From Candidatus Eiseniibacteriota bacterium (GTDB lineage: Bacteria; Eisenbacteria; RBG-16-71-46; CAIMUX01): a stretch of 64,000 nt of DNA. The number at the start of each line of letters is the position of its first letter. The first letter of the stretch is position 1. The position numbers and the translations under genes are program-made. The stretch lies in contig JADJQY010000002.1 of NCBI GenBank assembly GCA_016712505.1, positions 1,015,016 through 1,079,015 of the forward strand, written 5' to 3'. Of the stretch, positions 34,886 to 44,473 are shown piece after piece. The notes beneath the pieces are model-generated. The model saw only the letters and a program-made list of their open reading frames with translations, was not told where the DNA came from and made no database searches.

Positions 34886-35969
34886 GGGTCCACCTCGCAT
34901 CGCCGATCGGCGCACCTGCGGCGCCGAGGCCGAGCTGGGTGAGGACCCGCGCGGCCAGCCCCGCGGCATCGGTGCGGGCGTTGTGGCCGGTCACCCCGGT
35001 CTCGGCCGCGATCAGGCGCGTGCCGGCGGTGTTGTCGGTCGCCGGGCCGGTCACCACGGTCGGCTCGAGCTGGTGTCGCTCGCGCAGGAGCTGCGCCCCT
35101 CCCCAGGCCGCCACCGGATCGTTGGCCGCCATCACCACCGCGCCGAAGCTGGTGCGGAGCGGCACATCGTTCAGGATCGCGTCGACGCCGTAGAGGCCGA
35201 GCAGGCCGTCGCCGAGTTCGAGCACGATCACGTCCGGACGATCGGCCGCGAGCTGGGTCAAGAGGGTGCGCGCGGCCCGCGGGGCATCCTGCGGCGTCGT
35301 GGTCACGATGCCGAGGTCGGTGAAGATCATGGTCTGGCGCGCGCCGGCATCCTCCATCGCGTGGATGTCGCGCCGGAGCGAGACCCCGGTCGCCTTCCCC
35401 GCGGCCACCTGATAGCCGAGGTGAGTCAGCGCCTGGATCAGCGCGCAGGCCGCCGCGGTCTTCCCCGCATTCATGCAGGTGCCGACGATCGCGACCACCG
35501 GCACGGCACCCACCTCGAGCCGCTCCTCGAGCGGGATCGCGCCCTGGCGGATGTGCGCCGGGACCCCGATCCGTTGCGCGAGGTAGGGAAAGTGCAGCAC
35601 CTGGCCGAGCGTCTCGCACTCGAAGGGCGGACCGAGATCGGGATTCGCGCTGTCGCAGATCCCCAGAACACCGCCGAGGTTGAGGAGATTGATCGGATCC
35701 CCCGGGCGAAGCGCCTCGGGCAGATGGCCGGAGTAGCCGAAGAGCGCCTTCCGATGCCCCAAGGTGCCGGCCACCACATCCCCGGGACGCAGCTGCGAGA
35801 AGCGTCCGCTCGGCAGCTCGAGCTGGTTGTAGGTCGATTTGGTCGAGCGCACCCGCACCGCGACGACGCTCCCCTCCACGCACTCGATCTCCGTCGCGAG
35901 ACGCACCTCGCGCGGCAGGCGGCAGTTGCGGGTCACCGAGCCGATCTTGTCGAGGAGAACGGCCTTCAT
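34878..35969 (-). CDS. Uncharacterised P-loop protein embedded in the arg operon
   Basis: A 363-residue protein I do not recognise by name. Residues 1-155 form a beta-rich N-terminal region containing SGRFSQLRPGDVVAGTLGHR and LNLGGVLGICDSA. A Walker A loop GTCMNAGKT lies at 163-171. KATGVSLRRDIHAMEDAGA and IVLELGDGLLGLYG (a Walker B-like strand) follow. This pattern recalls SIMIBI-class ATPases (BioD/MinD-like) or DUF1611-type proteins, but I cannot assign it. It overlaps argG by 4 bp (ATGA) and argC by 8 bp, so it is translated with them. The context points to a role in arginine or amino-acid metabolism or its control. Confidence 0.8.
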   Translation of the reverse strand: MKAVLLDKIGSVTRNCRLPREVRLATEIECVEGSVVAVRVRSTKSTYNQLELPSGRFSQLRPGDVVAGTLGHRKALFGYSGHLPEALRPGDPINLLNLGGVLGICDSANPDLGPPFECETLGQVLHFPYLAQRIGVPAHIRQGAIPLEERLEVGAVPVVAIVGTCMNAGKTAAACALIQALTHLGYQVAAGKATGVSLRRDIHAMEDAGARQTMIFTDLGIVTTTPQDAPRAARTLLTQLAADRPDVIVLELGDGLLGLYGVDAILNDVPLRTSFGAVVMAANDPVAAWGGAQLLRERHQLEPTVVTGPATDNTAGTRLIAAETGVTGHNARTDAAGLAARVLTQLGLGAAGAPIGDARWTRG

Positions 35970-37273
35970 TGCACACCCGCCCGCGCATGCAGCATGGAGG
36001 GAAGGGCGAGCAGGCGGGAGTAGCCGCGGGCATCCTCCGCCGTCCACTCCCCGGCCGCCTCGCCGTAGACGCCGCGCGATGCCGAGGCGAGCGAGTGGGG
36101 CGAGGTCACCCCCTCGACCATGAAGCCGCCAGTCCGGAGCGAGAGGCGCACCTCGCCGGTCACCCGTTCTTGCGAGCGAAGCAGCAGCGCCTCGGCGTCC
36201 CGGCAGGCCGGATCGAGCGACTGCCCCTCGTGCACCCAGTCGCCGTAGAACGAGGCGATCAGGTCCTTCAATCGCTGCTGCCGTCCGGTCAGGGTGAGCT
36301 TCTCCAGCTCGCGATGCGCGGCGATCAGCAGGGTGGCCGCCGGCGCTTCGAACGCCACTCGTCCCTTCAGACCGAGGATGGTGTCGCCCAGGTGGATTCC
36401 GCGACCGATGGCGAAGCCGGCGCCGAGGGCGTTCAGCCGCTCGATCAGGGTGACCGGGGAAACCGCCCGTCCGTCGAGGGTCTGCGGCACTCCCCGCTCG
36501 AAGCCGATGCGCAAGGGGCGGCTCGGCTGGACCTGCGCGAGCGCCCCGGCCGACCAGGCCCAAGCCGACTCGGGCAGCGACTCGACCGTGCCGTTCGTCT
36601 CGCGCCCGCCGATGGTCACTCCCCACAGCCCGGCGTTGATCGAGTAGGCCGCGCGATCTCCTGGAATGGCGTACCCGCGGGCGGCCAGATAGGCCAGCTC
36701 GGCCTCGCGCGACAGCGCCTCGTCCCGGATCGGGGCCAGGATCGCGCAGCGCGGCGCAAAGGTGCGGAGCGCCACCTCGAATCGCACCTGATCGTTCCCC
36801 GCCGCGGTGCACCCATGCGCGACCGCCGAGGCCTTCAACTCGGCCGCCACCTCGGCCACTTTGCGCGCCTGCAGGGTCCGCTCCGCACCGACGCAGAGCG
36901 GGTAGAGGTGGCCCCGCAGGACATTCCCCATGATCAGGAAGCGCAAGGTCTCGGAGAAGAACTCCGCCCGAGCGTCGATGAGCAGGTGTCTCTTCGCTCC
37001 CAGCTCACGCGCCCGCGCCGCCAGGCTCCGCCGCGCCGCCGCATCCAGCCCGCCGGTGTCGACCGTCACGGTCACCACCTCCGCCCCCTGCTGCTCCCGC
37101 AGCCAGGGGACGCAGAACGACGTATCGAGTCCACCGCTGAAGGCGAGCACGATCGGCCCGGCCGGCGTGGCGTTCCCCCCCGACTTGGCCGCAGGAGCGG
37201 ACTTGGCAACACGCACTGTCCCTGCGCCCCGCGTACCGCGCTTCGTCTTCACCGCAGCTTCCTTGCTAGCCAC
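35966..37273 (-). CDS. argG: Argininosuccinate synthase
   Basis: Joins citrulline and aspartate using ATP. 435 residues from GTG at 37273, overlapping the argR stop by 8 bp. The PP-loop is IVLAFSGGLDTSFCVPWL. GHLYPLCVGAERTLQARKV and VAHGCTAAGNDQVRFEVAL match the citrulline/aspartate site. The first about 40 residues are a Lys/Ala-rich extension (KEAAVKTKRGTRGAGTVRVA) not typical of the family. The C-terminal part is divergent from the enterobacterial form. Confidence 0.94.
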   Translation of the reverse strand: MASKEAAVKTKRGTRGAGTVRVAKSAPAAKSGGNATPAGPIVLAFSGGLDTSFCVPWLREQQGAEVVTVTVDTGGLDAAARRSLAARARELGAKRHLLIDARAEFFSETLRFLIMGNVLRGHLYPLCVGAERTLQARKVAEVAAELKASAVAHGCTAAGNDQVRFEVALRTFAPRCAILAPIRDEALSREAELAYLAARGYAIPGDRAAYSINAGLWGVTIGGRETNGTVESLPESAWAWSAGALAQVQPSRPLRIGFERGVPQTLDGRAVSPVTLIERLNALGAGFAIGRGIHLGDTILGLKGRVAFEAPAATLLIAAHRELEKLTLTGRQQRLKDLIASFYGDWVHEGQSLDPACRDAEALLLRSQERVTGEVRLSLRTGGFMVEGVTSPHSLASASRGVYGEAAGEWTAEDARGYSRLLALPSMLHARAGVQ

Positions 37274-37748
37274 TCACCTCTCCTCCGAGCAGTTGCTCCA
37301 ACCGCGTCTCGAGCGCCGCCTGATCGTGGCGCCCGCCGCAAGCAATGAAGATCGTGTCGTCCCCCGCCACCGTCCCGACCACCTCCGGCCACGCGGCCTG
37401 ATCGAGCGCCTGGGCGACGAGCTGCGCCGCACCGGCCGAGGTGCGCACCACGAGCAGATGCGGCCCGGCCGGTTTCACCGAGCGCACCAGCCCCCGGATC
37501 CGCCCGACCGCACCACGCTTTCCCCCCGAGGCGGTCGCCTCGGCCTGGTCTTCCGCGAGCTGATAGCGCCCGTCGAGCTTCACCGCCCGCATCTCGGCCA
37601 GATCACGCGAGAGACTCGACTGCGTGGTCTCGAACCCCGCGGCGGCCAGCCGCTTCCGCAGGTCTTCCTGACTCCGAACCTTGCGCGTCCGGAGGACCTT
37701 GCGGATCGCCTCCTGGCGCTCCTGCCACTCCGCATCCCTATCCGGCAT
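37266..37748 (-). CDS. argR: Arginine repressor
   Basis: 160 residues from ATG at 37748, which follows GGGAGG at ideal spacing; upstream ATGs lack this. The N-terminal winged helix (QEAIRKVLRTRKVRSQEDLR, FETTQSSLSRDLAEMRAVKL) binds DNA. The C-terminal domain has VVGTVAGDDTIFIAC, the arginine-binding GT..GDDT motif of the hexamer. It heads the operon it presumably controls; tandem palindromes lie around its promoter. Confidence 0.95.
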   Translation of the reverse strand: MPDRDAEWQERQEAIRKVLRTRKVRSQEDLRKRLAAAGFETTQSSLSRDLAEMRAVKLDGRYQLAEDQAEATASGGKRGAVGRIRGLVRSVKPAGPHLLVVRTSAGAAQLVAQALDQAAWPEVVGTVAGDDTIFIACGGRHDQAALETRLEQLLGGEVSG

Positions 37749-37788
37749 CGCTTTCCTCCCGCTTCCCCTTACATCGGCCATTGGAAGC

Positions 37789-37816
37789 ATGCGCATAACA
37801 GTAATTATATGCGCAT
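37789..37816 (-). promoter_or_regulatory. argR operon promoter with tandem palindromic operators
   Basis: Two perfect ATGCGCAT palindromes, at 37789-37796 and 37809-37816, have centres exactly 20 bp apart, two helical turns. A consensus -10 hexamer TATAAT (minus strand, 37804-37809) lies between them, touching the second. The block is AT-rich against a GC-rich background. ArgR boxes in other bacteria are paired weak palindromes about 21 bp apart overlapping promoters, so autorepression by ArgR is likely. The core differs from the E. coli TGAAT/ATTCA box. Confidence 0.7.
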
Positions 37817-37867
37817 AATAATGCAACAAAGAAAATGATCTCGAGGGCTCTTTGCCCAGAACGTGAA

Positions 37868-37896
37868 AGCGCAGCCCTCGGGAAGAGAGCTGCGCT
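37868..37896 (-). terminator. Hairpin after rng
   Basis: AGCGCAGC 37868-37875 and GCTGCGCT 37889-37896 form an 8-bp stem in the RNA, followed by TTTCACG. It is placed about 40 bp after the rng stop and before the argR promoter. Confidence 0.55.
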
Positions 37897-37937
37897 CGAT
37901 TCGGACCTGAAATCGTGGTCGGCTCGGCCCGTCGCCG

Positions 37938-39470
37938 CTACGAGGTGCCGAACTCCTGGGTCACGTCGCGCTGGATGCGCGGGAAGAGGACCCGGATGTC
38001 GTCCCGGCGCATGCGCGGATCCTCGCGGATGTCGACCCGGAGCCCGAGTTCCTTCTCCAGCTCCTCGAGTCGCTCCGAGCGGGTATCGAAGAGGTGGGTG
38101 GCCACGTCGGGATGGAGCTTGAGCTGGACCAGCTTCTCCTTCGATTTCGCGCCGATCCGCTTGAGGTAACGATCGACCTTCATCGCGACGCTGTTGAGCG
38201 AGAGGGTCTTGCCGGTGCCGGCGCAGGTGGGGCAGGCCTCGCTGAAATAGTGGAAGAGCGATTCCCGCTCCCGCTGCCGGGTCATCTCGACCAGGCCCAG
38301 GTCGGAAATCGAGAAGACCTTGGTGCGGGCGCGGTCCTTCCGCAGGGCGGAGCGCAGCGCATCAGCTACCTGCTTCTTCGACGACTCCTGCTCCATGTCG
38401 ATGAAGTCGACCACGATGATGCCGCCCAGATCGCGCAGCCGGAGCTGGCGGGCCACCTCGTCCGCCGCCTCCAGGTTGGTCTTCAGGATGGTGTCTTCCT
38501 GGTTCTTCTTGCCGGTGAAGCGGCCGGTGTTGACGTCGATTGCGACCAGCGCCTCGGTGTGGTCGATGCAGATGTAGCCGCCCTTCTTGAGCCACACCTT
38601 CCGGTCCATCGTCTTCTCGATCTCGGCCTCGATGCCGTACTCGTCGAAGATCGGACCGTCCCCCTTGTAGAGCTTCACCCGGCTCTTCAGTTCGGGCGAG
38701 AACGCCTTCAGGTAGGTCACGACCGAGTTGTAGACCTCCTTGGAATCGATGGTCAGTCGCCCGATGTCGTCGGTGAAGAGATCGCGGATCATTCCGACCG
38801 TCATCTCCATCTCGCGGTGGACCAGGGCGGGCGGCTCGACCGAGGCACTCGCCTCCTCGATCGCCTTCCACATGTCGACCAGGTACTCGACGTCGGCCTC
38901 GAGTTCCTTGCGCGTGCGCCCTTCGGCCGCAGTGCGGCAGATCAGCCCGGCGTGCTTCGGCTTCAGTTCCGAGAGGAAGTTCTTGAGCCGCGAGCGTTCG
39001 TCGCGGTCCATGATCTTCCGCGAGACGCCGATGTGGTTCATCCCGGGCATCAGCACCAGATAGCGCCCAGGTAGCGAGAGGCGCCCGGAGACCTTCGGCC
39101 CCTTGGTGCCGATCGGCTCCTTGATCACCTGGACGATCACCTCCTGCCCCTTCTTGAGGTGATCCTGGATGTTCAGTTCCTTGGCCTGCTCGCGGGGGTG
39201 GCTGTCGGGATCGTCGATGTCGAAGACGTCGAAGTCGATCATCGACTCCAGCATGTCCGAGCTGTGGAGGAAGGCGGTCTTGGGCAGCCCGATCTCGATG
39301 AAGGCGGCCTGGATCCCCGGCAGGACGGCGTTGACCACGCCCTTGTAGATGTCGCCCACCAGGCGGCGCTCGTCGGCCCGCTCGACGAACAGTTCGACCA
39401 GACGGGCATCCTCGAGCACCGCGATGCGGGTCTCATTTGGATCCGAGTTGATGACGATCTCGCGAAACAT
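37938..39470 (-). CDS. rng: Ribonuclease G/E family endoribonuclease
   Basis: 510 residues. It cleaves single-stranded RNA in 16S rRNA maturation and mRNA decay. An S1 domain (GDIYKGVVNAVLPGIQAAFIE) comes first, then the catalytic domain with Mg-binding Asp residues in LVAIDVNTGRFTG and GIIVVDFIDME. The Zn-link CPTCAGTG lies near residue 418. It lacks a long C-terminal scaffold, so it is of RNase G size. MFREIVINSDPNETRIAVLE is the normal start. It is a separate unit upstream of the arg promoter, after comF. Confidence 0.96.
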   Translation of the reverse strand: MFREIVINSDPNETRIAVLEDARLVELFVERADERRLVGDIYKGVVNAVLPGIQAAFIEIGLPKTAFLHSSDMLESMIDFDVFDIDDPDSHPREQAKELNIQDHLKKGQEVIVQVIKEPIGTKGPKVSGRLSLPGRYLVLMPGMNHIGVSRKIMDRDERSRLKNFLSELKPKHAGLICRTAAEGRTRKELEADVEYLVDMWKAIEEASASVEPPALVHREMEMTVGMIRDLFTDDIGRLTIDSKEVYNSVVTYLKAFSPELKSRVKLYKGDGPIFDEYGIEAEIEKTMDRKVWLKKGGYICIDHTEALVAIDVNTGRFTGKKNQEDTILKTNLEAADEVARQLRLRDLGGIIVVDFIDMEQESSKKQVADALRSALRKDRARTKVFSISDLGLVEMTRQRERESLFHYFSEACPTCAGTGKTLSLNSVAMKVDRYLKRIGAKSKEKLVQLKLHPDVATHLFDTRSERLEELEKELGLRVDIREDPRMRRDDIRVLFPRIQRDVTQEFGTS

Positions 39471-39632
39471 CGCTCTCCTTGCCCCCGAACGACCGGCCGA
39501 TCTGCGGGCGGTCCCCAGCGGGCAGACAGTGCCGGGCGACCGAGATCGGGCGCTGGCGGCAATTCCATGGTGGGTCCTCGCGCACGCGCGCCACCTCGCA
39601 AACGAAGGGCGTCGGTCGATCCCTGGACCCGT

Positions 39633-40454
39633 TCACCTTCCTTGCTCCCCCCTCCCTGGCCCGGGTCGATCGCGCCAAGCCGTGTCGGGGCTGGCCGGAT
39701 CGCGGAAGGCCGTGGAGCAGAACAGTCTCGCGCGGAACCTATCACACGCTTTCGAGCCCCGGCAACGACGCCCGCGACGGCGCGTGCGGGCCAGGACCGC
39801 GGCGGCGGCCGGCCGCGCCCCCAACCCGATCGCCGCCTGGGCACAGGCGATCAGGGTCGAACCGGTGGTGAGCACGTCGTCGATGAGGATGAGGCGCCTC
39901 CCGACCAGGGCGGGGGCGTCGCTGCCCGGGAGCACCGCCCCCTCCATCATCGCCCGTCGCTCCTTGCGCGAACGCCCTTGCAGCGGACCACGATAGCGCA
40001 CCCGTTTGAAGCCGTTTGGGAACACCTCGAGCCCCAGCGCCTCCCCCAGGGCGAGCGCCAGCCGCTCGGGCGGATTCTGGCCGCGTTCCCGGCGCCGGAC
40101 CGCCGCCATCGGGGCGGGAACGATCGCCCACTCCCCCTCCCGGCCCCGCACCCGGTCGGCGAACCAGGCCCGGGCCCGTTCGACCAGCAGACGCTCGATC
40201 GGCGCGGCCACGTCGCGGTGCGGGTCCTGCTTGTAGGTCCGGACCCAGCGCGCCCACGCTCCCTTGTAGATTCCGATCGCGCGATAGCGAAGCCGGGTCG
40301 CCCCGACCTGCAGTTCCCCCCGGTTCCCGACCGCGCGGAGCCTCGACTGTTCGCGCGCCAGGCGCCGCATGCAGCGCGGGCAGAGGGCGCCCGCCTGATC
40401 GAGGCGGACGTTGCAGAGCGGGCATTGGGGAGGGGCCAGCAGCAGTTCGATCAG
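39633..40454 (-). CDS. comF: ComF-family phosphoribosyltransferase-like protein
   Basis: About 273 residues. An N-terminal zinc finger (CPLCNVRL...CPRCMRRLAREQ) precedes a type I phosphoribosyltransferase fold with AIVPAPMAAVRRRERGQNPP and the PRPP loop LILIDDVLTTGSTL. ComF proteins take part in DNA uptake in naturally competent bacteria. No ATG, GTG or TTG is found at a fitting place in this frame; the start given is a CTG just after the aroE stop, so the 5' end is unsure. The last about 45 residues look non-native. Alternative: a general amidophosphoribosyltransferase. Confidence 0.82.
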   Translation of the reverse strand: MIELLLAPPQCPLCNVRLDQAGALCPRCMRRLAREQSRLRAVGNRGELQVGATRLRYRAIGIYKGAWARWVRTYKQDPHRDVAAPIERLLVERARAWFADRVRGREGEWAIVPAPMAAVRRRERGQNPPERLALALGEALGLEVFPNGFKRVRYRGPLQGRSRKERRAMMEGAVLPGSDAPALVGRRLILIDDVLTTGSTLIACAQAAIGLGARPAAAAVLARTRRRGRRCRGSKACDRFRARLFCSTAFRDPASPDTAWRDRPGPGRGEQGR

Positions 40455-40480
40455 CGCCCAGACCGCGCGGCCGGCGCGCC

Positions 40481-41440
40481 CTAGCGCGTGAAGCGCAGTT
40501 CCGAGGTTCGCCCCGCCCAGGCGTGGACGAAGAGCGACACCGGCACGTCCTCCTGAAGCCAGATCGAGAGCGAGCGCGCCGCCTGATGGAGGAGCGGCCC
40601 GATTCCCGTCGCCGCCCGGCACCCCGCTTTCCGCGCCCCTTCGGCCAACCCGATTCGTCCCGCCCCGTAGTTCATGTCGAGCACCAGCGACCGCGGCGGA
40701 AGCGCGGTGAAGAATCGCTTCCTCGCGATCGACGCCCCCACCGTCGGCGGCAGGGTCGAGATCACGAGCCGCGGGAGACTGAGCGAATCGATCGCGTCCC
40801 ACCCGATGACCGAAGGCCGCGCGGATCGCGCCAATTCCTCGCCTCGCCCAGGACGCTTCCCCGCCGCAACGATTCGCGGCCAGGCCGCCAAGGTGCGTCG
40901 CGCCGCCTCCGGCGTCCGCGTCACCAAGGTCGCCGACCACCCCCGCATCCAGGCCCGGTGCAGCACGCTCCGTGCCGTCGGACCGCCGCCCAGGATCAAG
41001 AGCGGCTCGAAGTCCGCCCCCACCGACTCCAACCACGACAGAACCCCCGCTCCATCGGTCCCCTCACCCACAGCGCCCCCCGCGCCGCGCGCCCCAGTGA
41101 ACGTCACCGTGTTCACCATCCGCGTGCGTCGCGTCTCCAGGTCGCGCGCCGTCACCCGGCGCGCTACCAGCTCCTTGTAGGGCGTGGTCACATTGACCCC
41201 GACGATGCCCATCGATCCGCCTCACGCAAAAAACGTCGCGAGCCTCGCCTCCGGCACCGGCAGAGGGACATAGAGCAAATTCCGATCCAACCTGCGGAGA
41301 ACCGCACTGTGGAGAGCTGGGGATAACGAGTGCTCCAGCGGATCCCCACGATCCCCGAGCAATCGTGTGCGGCCGTTCGGGAGCGCCAGAGAAGCCGCCG
41401 AACGACTGCCCTTTCGAACCTTCTGCGGTACTCTCACCAT
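40481..41440 (-). pseudogene. aroE: Shikimate dehydrogenase with an in-frame TGA
   Basis: NADPH-dependent step of the shikimate pathway. The N-terminal part (GDRGDPLEHSLSPALHSAVL) carries the shikimate-binding S-L-S-P. A TGA at 41222-41224 interrupts just before VGVNVTTPYKE, which holds the catalytic Lys. The Rossmann part has LLILGGGPTARSVLHRAW, and the end is typical. The stop may come from indels near a six-T run (41229-41234), a base change, or true decay. TGA recoding is excluded because TGA ends many genes here. The proposed start is ATG at 41440. Confidence 0.85.
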
Positions 41441-41641
41441 TCGCTCCGCTTCATGGAGCCCCACGGCCCGATCTCCGCGACCGCGGGATCGTCGCATCGC
41501 TGCAAGTCGCCGAGAGTCTCTCCCTCGCGCTCAGCGCCCGCAGACTATCAACCCTGGCGCTCCGACTGAAGCTCTGCTCTCACTTCGCAGCGACTGAACG
41601 GAGTCCCCCGGATACTGCCCCACGGCTACGGTGTGGCCCCT

Positions 41642-42295
41642 TCACTCGACCACCGTCTCCCAGTTCCGGATCGAGCTCCCGACCATCGCCCCGGCGAGGG
41701 TTCCAATGGGAAGGGCGAAAAAAATGAAGACGAGTCCATACCCCAAGGCCTGTTCCCCCCGGACCTCCTCTCTCTTCAAGTCCGCGTATCCCACTCCGGC
41801 GCCGACGGTCAGCAGGAGCCCCGCAAGCGCACCGAGCAGCAGGTAGCTCCCGTCCTCGACTTCGAGGCGCTGCAGCGATCGCGTGATACCTGCGCGGCCG
41901 CTCTCGATGACGAGGCTGTCGCCGCTCGCCGTCCACCAGCCGCCATCGCTGCGCCAGAGCTCCATCGGCCGTTGCCCGACCGAGTCCCCCGACGCGAACA
42001 CCCGGATTCGATCCGCCCCCTCGAGGAACTTTCGCCGGTCGGCATCGAAGTCGTGGGGAGTTGCCATCGTCCAGCGACCGTCCGCCACCGGCCCCTTCGG
42101 CCGGGTCCACCCCACCACCTTGCCAAACGCGTCGACCCGAGCGTCGGGGGTGGCACGCACCGACACATCTGCCGCCAACACAAGCACGGGATCGAACACC
42201 AGGTTGATGGCAATCACCGTGGTCATGAAAGCGCGCGCGAATCCTCCGCGCCTATCCGGCGTCCCGGACAGGCCCGTACGACCAGATCGTGCCAT
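41642..42295 (-). CDS. Hypothetical exported/membrane protein
   Basis: 217 residues from ATG at 42295 after a GGAGG. There is a signal-like segment (FMTTVIAINLVFDPVLVLAA). A soluble middle with paired Trp/Arg motifs (PMELWRSDGGWWTASGDS) follows. Two C-terminal membrane helices (YLLLGALAGLLLTVGAGVGY and YGLVFIFFALPIGTLAGAMV) are separated by a charged loop. I do not recognise the family. It lies downstream of the disrupted secreted protein in the same direction. The 200 bp between it and aroE shows no gene. Confidence 0.7.
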   Translation of the reverse strand: MARSGRTGLSGTPDRRGGFARAFMTTVIAINLVFDPVLVLAADVSVRATPDARVDAFGKVVGWTRPKGPVADGRWTMATPHDFDADRRKFLEGADRIRVFASGDSVGQRPMELWRSDGGWWTASGDSLVIESGRAGITRSLQRLEVEDGSYLLLGALAGLLLTVGAGVGYADLKREEVRGEQALGYGLVFIFFALPIGTLAGAMVGSSIRNWETVVE

Positions 42296-43048
42296 CCCGC
42301 CTCCCCAGCACTTACTGAAGCAACGAACCAAGCTGCTCACCGATTTCGCAAACCGCACATCGCCCCCCCTAAGTTACCCGGGCATCCCAGCCGAATGAAT
42401 GCGGGCCGAGGGAACATCGCGCGGGAGTGACCATGGTCGTCTATCGGACGACGATAGTACGGGCGTGAACCCCGGGCGACGGAACCGATAGAAAATAGAC
42501 CCCGGATGGAGCGAGCGCCCCCGAGGACTCAGTCCCATCCCAGAAAGCGGTGCCGTCTGCGGATAAGGTCACGGCACCTACCTCTCTCCCGGAAGCGTTG
42601 TGGATCCTGACCATACGGGGGGACTCGCCCGCGCTCAACGATTGAACATGCCCCGACTCTGCAGGAACAGCTTTCCCATCACTGGCCCATCCTCGAATGC
42701 GAAGCCATCCGCCTCTGCCGATCACCGCTGGCGCGACCAGTCTAACCTCCGGAAGTTGATCGCCCTCCGCCGTCGCCGCACCCGACTCCGCCCGGTGGTC
42801 GCACGTCAGGTCAACGACCGAGGTATCCCATTCCACCCGAACGTCGGGGCGCTCCGTCGGAGCTACAAGCAAGTGTGCGAGGTAGCGCCCTGACTCCACG
42901 CGAACTCCCGCGTCGTTCGTCTGATCCCAGACAACTTCGGCAACGCCGCGTTCAACGACTTCGTCATCGAGGCGACGCACCAAACCACCCGCAACGTCCC
43001 GTATCTCGACTCTCGCGACTCCGGGCTGGGGGGCAGCGACATAAATGA

Positions 43049-44473
43049 GGCTCCTCTCGAAAGTCCGTGTTGATTGGGTTCCTGGACGCATCGTGGAGCT
43101 AGGCCCGCACTTGCAAAGCAAACGCTCCTGAGTTCCCATGTCGCCTTCTTCGACCAAGAAGGAGGGCGTCGATGGGTCATCAGGGAGCAGGGTCAGACTC
43201 TCAGAGAGACGTGGGCACTGCAAGGGTTCGAAGTGGAGTCGGTGGAGATCGAGGAGAGCACCGACCGGGGCGGCCGTCCGGCGGTAAAGCTGGTTCGCCT
43301 GCACGATGTTCGAGGAGTCCATGTTTGCCCCCAGTGCGGGAAGCGTCACCGGGAAGGGCTGTTCGAGGAGAGCATGGAGCGACGCTGGCGCGATCGGTCG
43401 CTTGGCGACTTCGAGACCTACGTGGTGCTCACGCCCCTTCGCATCGCCTGCTGTGGGGGGACGCGCGTGGAGCAGATGCCGTGGGAGGTGCCCGGGCACC
43501 GCATGACCCGGCGATTCTTCGAGTTGATTGCCGCGCTTTGTCGTCGGCTGCCGGTCTCGGAGGTGGCGAAGATGGCCAAGCTCTCGTGGGAGACGGTCTG
43601 TCGAGTCGACAAGACTTCGATCGAGCTGGCCCTGGGCGGCGATCGACCCTCGCTCGATGGCCTGACCTGGATCGGCGTGGATGAGGTGTCGCGTACCGGT
43701 GGACACGTCTACTTCACGGTGGTGACCGACCTGAAGTCGGGATCGGTGGTCTGGCTGGGCGAGGGGAAGAAGGCGGAGAGCCTGCGCGCCTTCTTCGAGG
43801 AGCTGGGTCCGGAGCGATGCGCGCGGATCGAAGGGGTGATCAGCGATCTGGGTCCGGCCTACGTCGGGGTGATCGCACAGGCTGTACCGCACGCGGTCCA
43901 TCTTCTCGATCGGTTCCACGTCATCCAGTGGGTGAACGAAGCGGTGAACACGATCCGGCGAGAGGTGTTCGGGGCGCTCCCCGCGATGAGCTGGGCCGAC
44001 AGTTGAAGGTGAAGAAGTGGATGTTGCTTCGCGCGCGCGAAGCGCTGGACCTGGGAGAGAAGCGACTGCTCGGGCGATTGCTTCGCCAGAATCGTACTCT
44101 CCAACGAGCCTATCTGCTGAAGGAGCAGCTGCGCGGGATCTTCCGGTACGGTTGGATCTACCTCGGGGCGCTGCGCCGAGCGTTGGAAGGCTGGTGCCGG
44201 ATGGCCGTCCGCAGCCGACTGAAGCCCTTGGTTCAAGTCGGTCATCGACTGCGGGAACACATGGAGAAGTTGGTCGGTGGGTTCGAGCATGGAATCAAGA
44301 TGGGCCTGGTCGAAGCGATCAACGGCAAGATCGCGCAACTTCGTCGTCGCGCCCACGGCTATCGCGATCCCCAATACTTCATGCTCAAGATCTACCAAAC
44401 CTGCTTCCTCCACGACGACCCCTGGGCTCAAGTCATCCTATGAGCCTGTTCACACGGGAAATCGAGAGGAGCC
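43049..44473 (+). mobile_element. ISL3-family insertion sequence, 1,425 bp
   Basis: The ends match as inverted repeats: GGCTCCTCTCGA at 43049-43060 and its complement at 44462-44473, with similarity continuing (CCGTGT) for about 25 bp. Target duplication ATAAATGA stands at 43041-43048 and 44474-44481, the 8 bp expected for ISL3. The single transposase gene is frameshifted, so this copy may be inactive as written. Confidence 0.93.
43074..44443 (+). CDS. ISL3-family transposase (one-base frameshift)
   Basis: About 456 residues after correction. An N-terminal zinc finger (CPQCGKRH) precedes a helix-turn-helix region (RLPVSEVAKMAKLSWETVCR). The DDE domain shows WIGVDEVSRTGGHVY, GVISDLGPAYVGV and HLLDRFHVIQWVNEA. 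The frame breaks at GGGG 43971-43974: one more G links VFG to GAPRDELGRQLKVKKWM. The C-terminal part has FEHGIKMGLVEAINGKIAQL with the catalytic Glu. The true start is uncertain; a TTG at 43074 opens the frame, but family N-termini suggest a later codon. Confidence 0.9.

Noticed and set aside
41222..41224. TGA recoding (as Gly or selenocysteine) in aroE
   Set aside because: TGA is the normal stop for many genes in the window, and the position is not a conserved Gly or Cys site.
43049..43919. Minus-strand open frame running through the ISL3 element into the secreted protein
   Set aside because: Its first half is the antisense of the ISL3 transposase. The fusion is an accident of the insertion, not a 492-residue protein.
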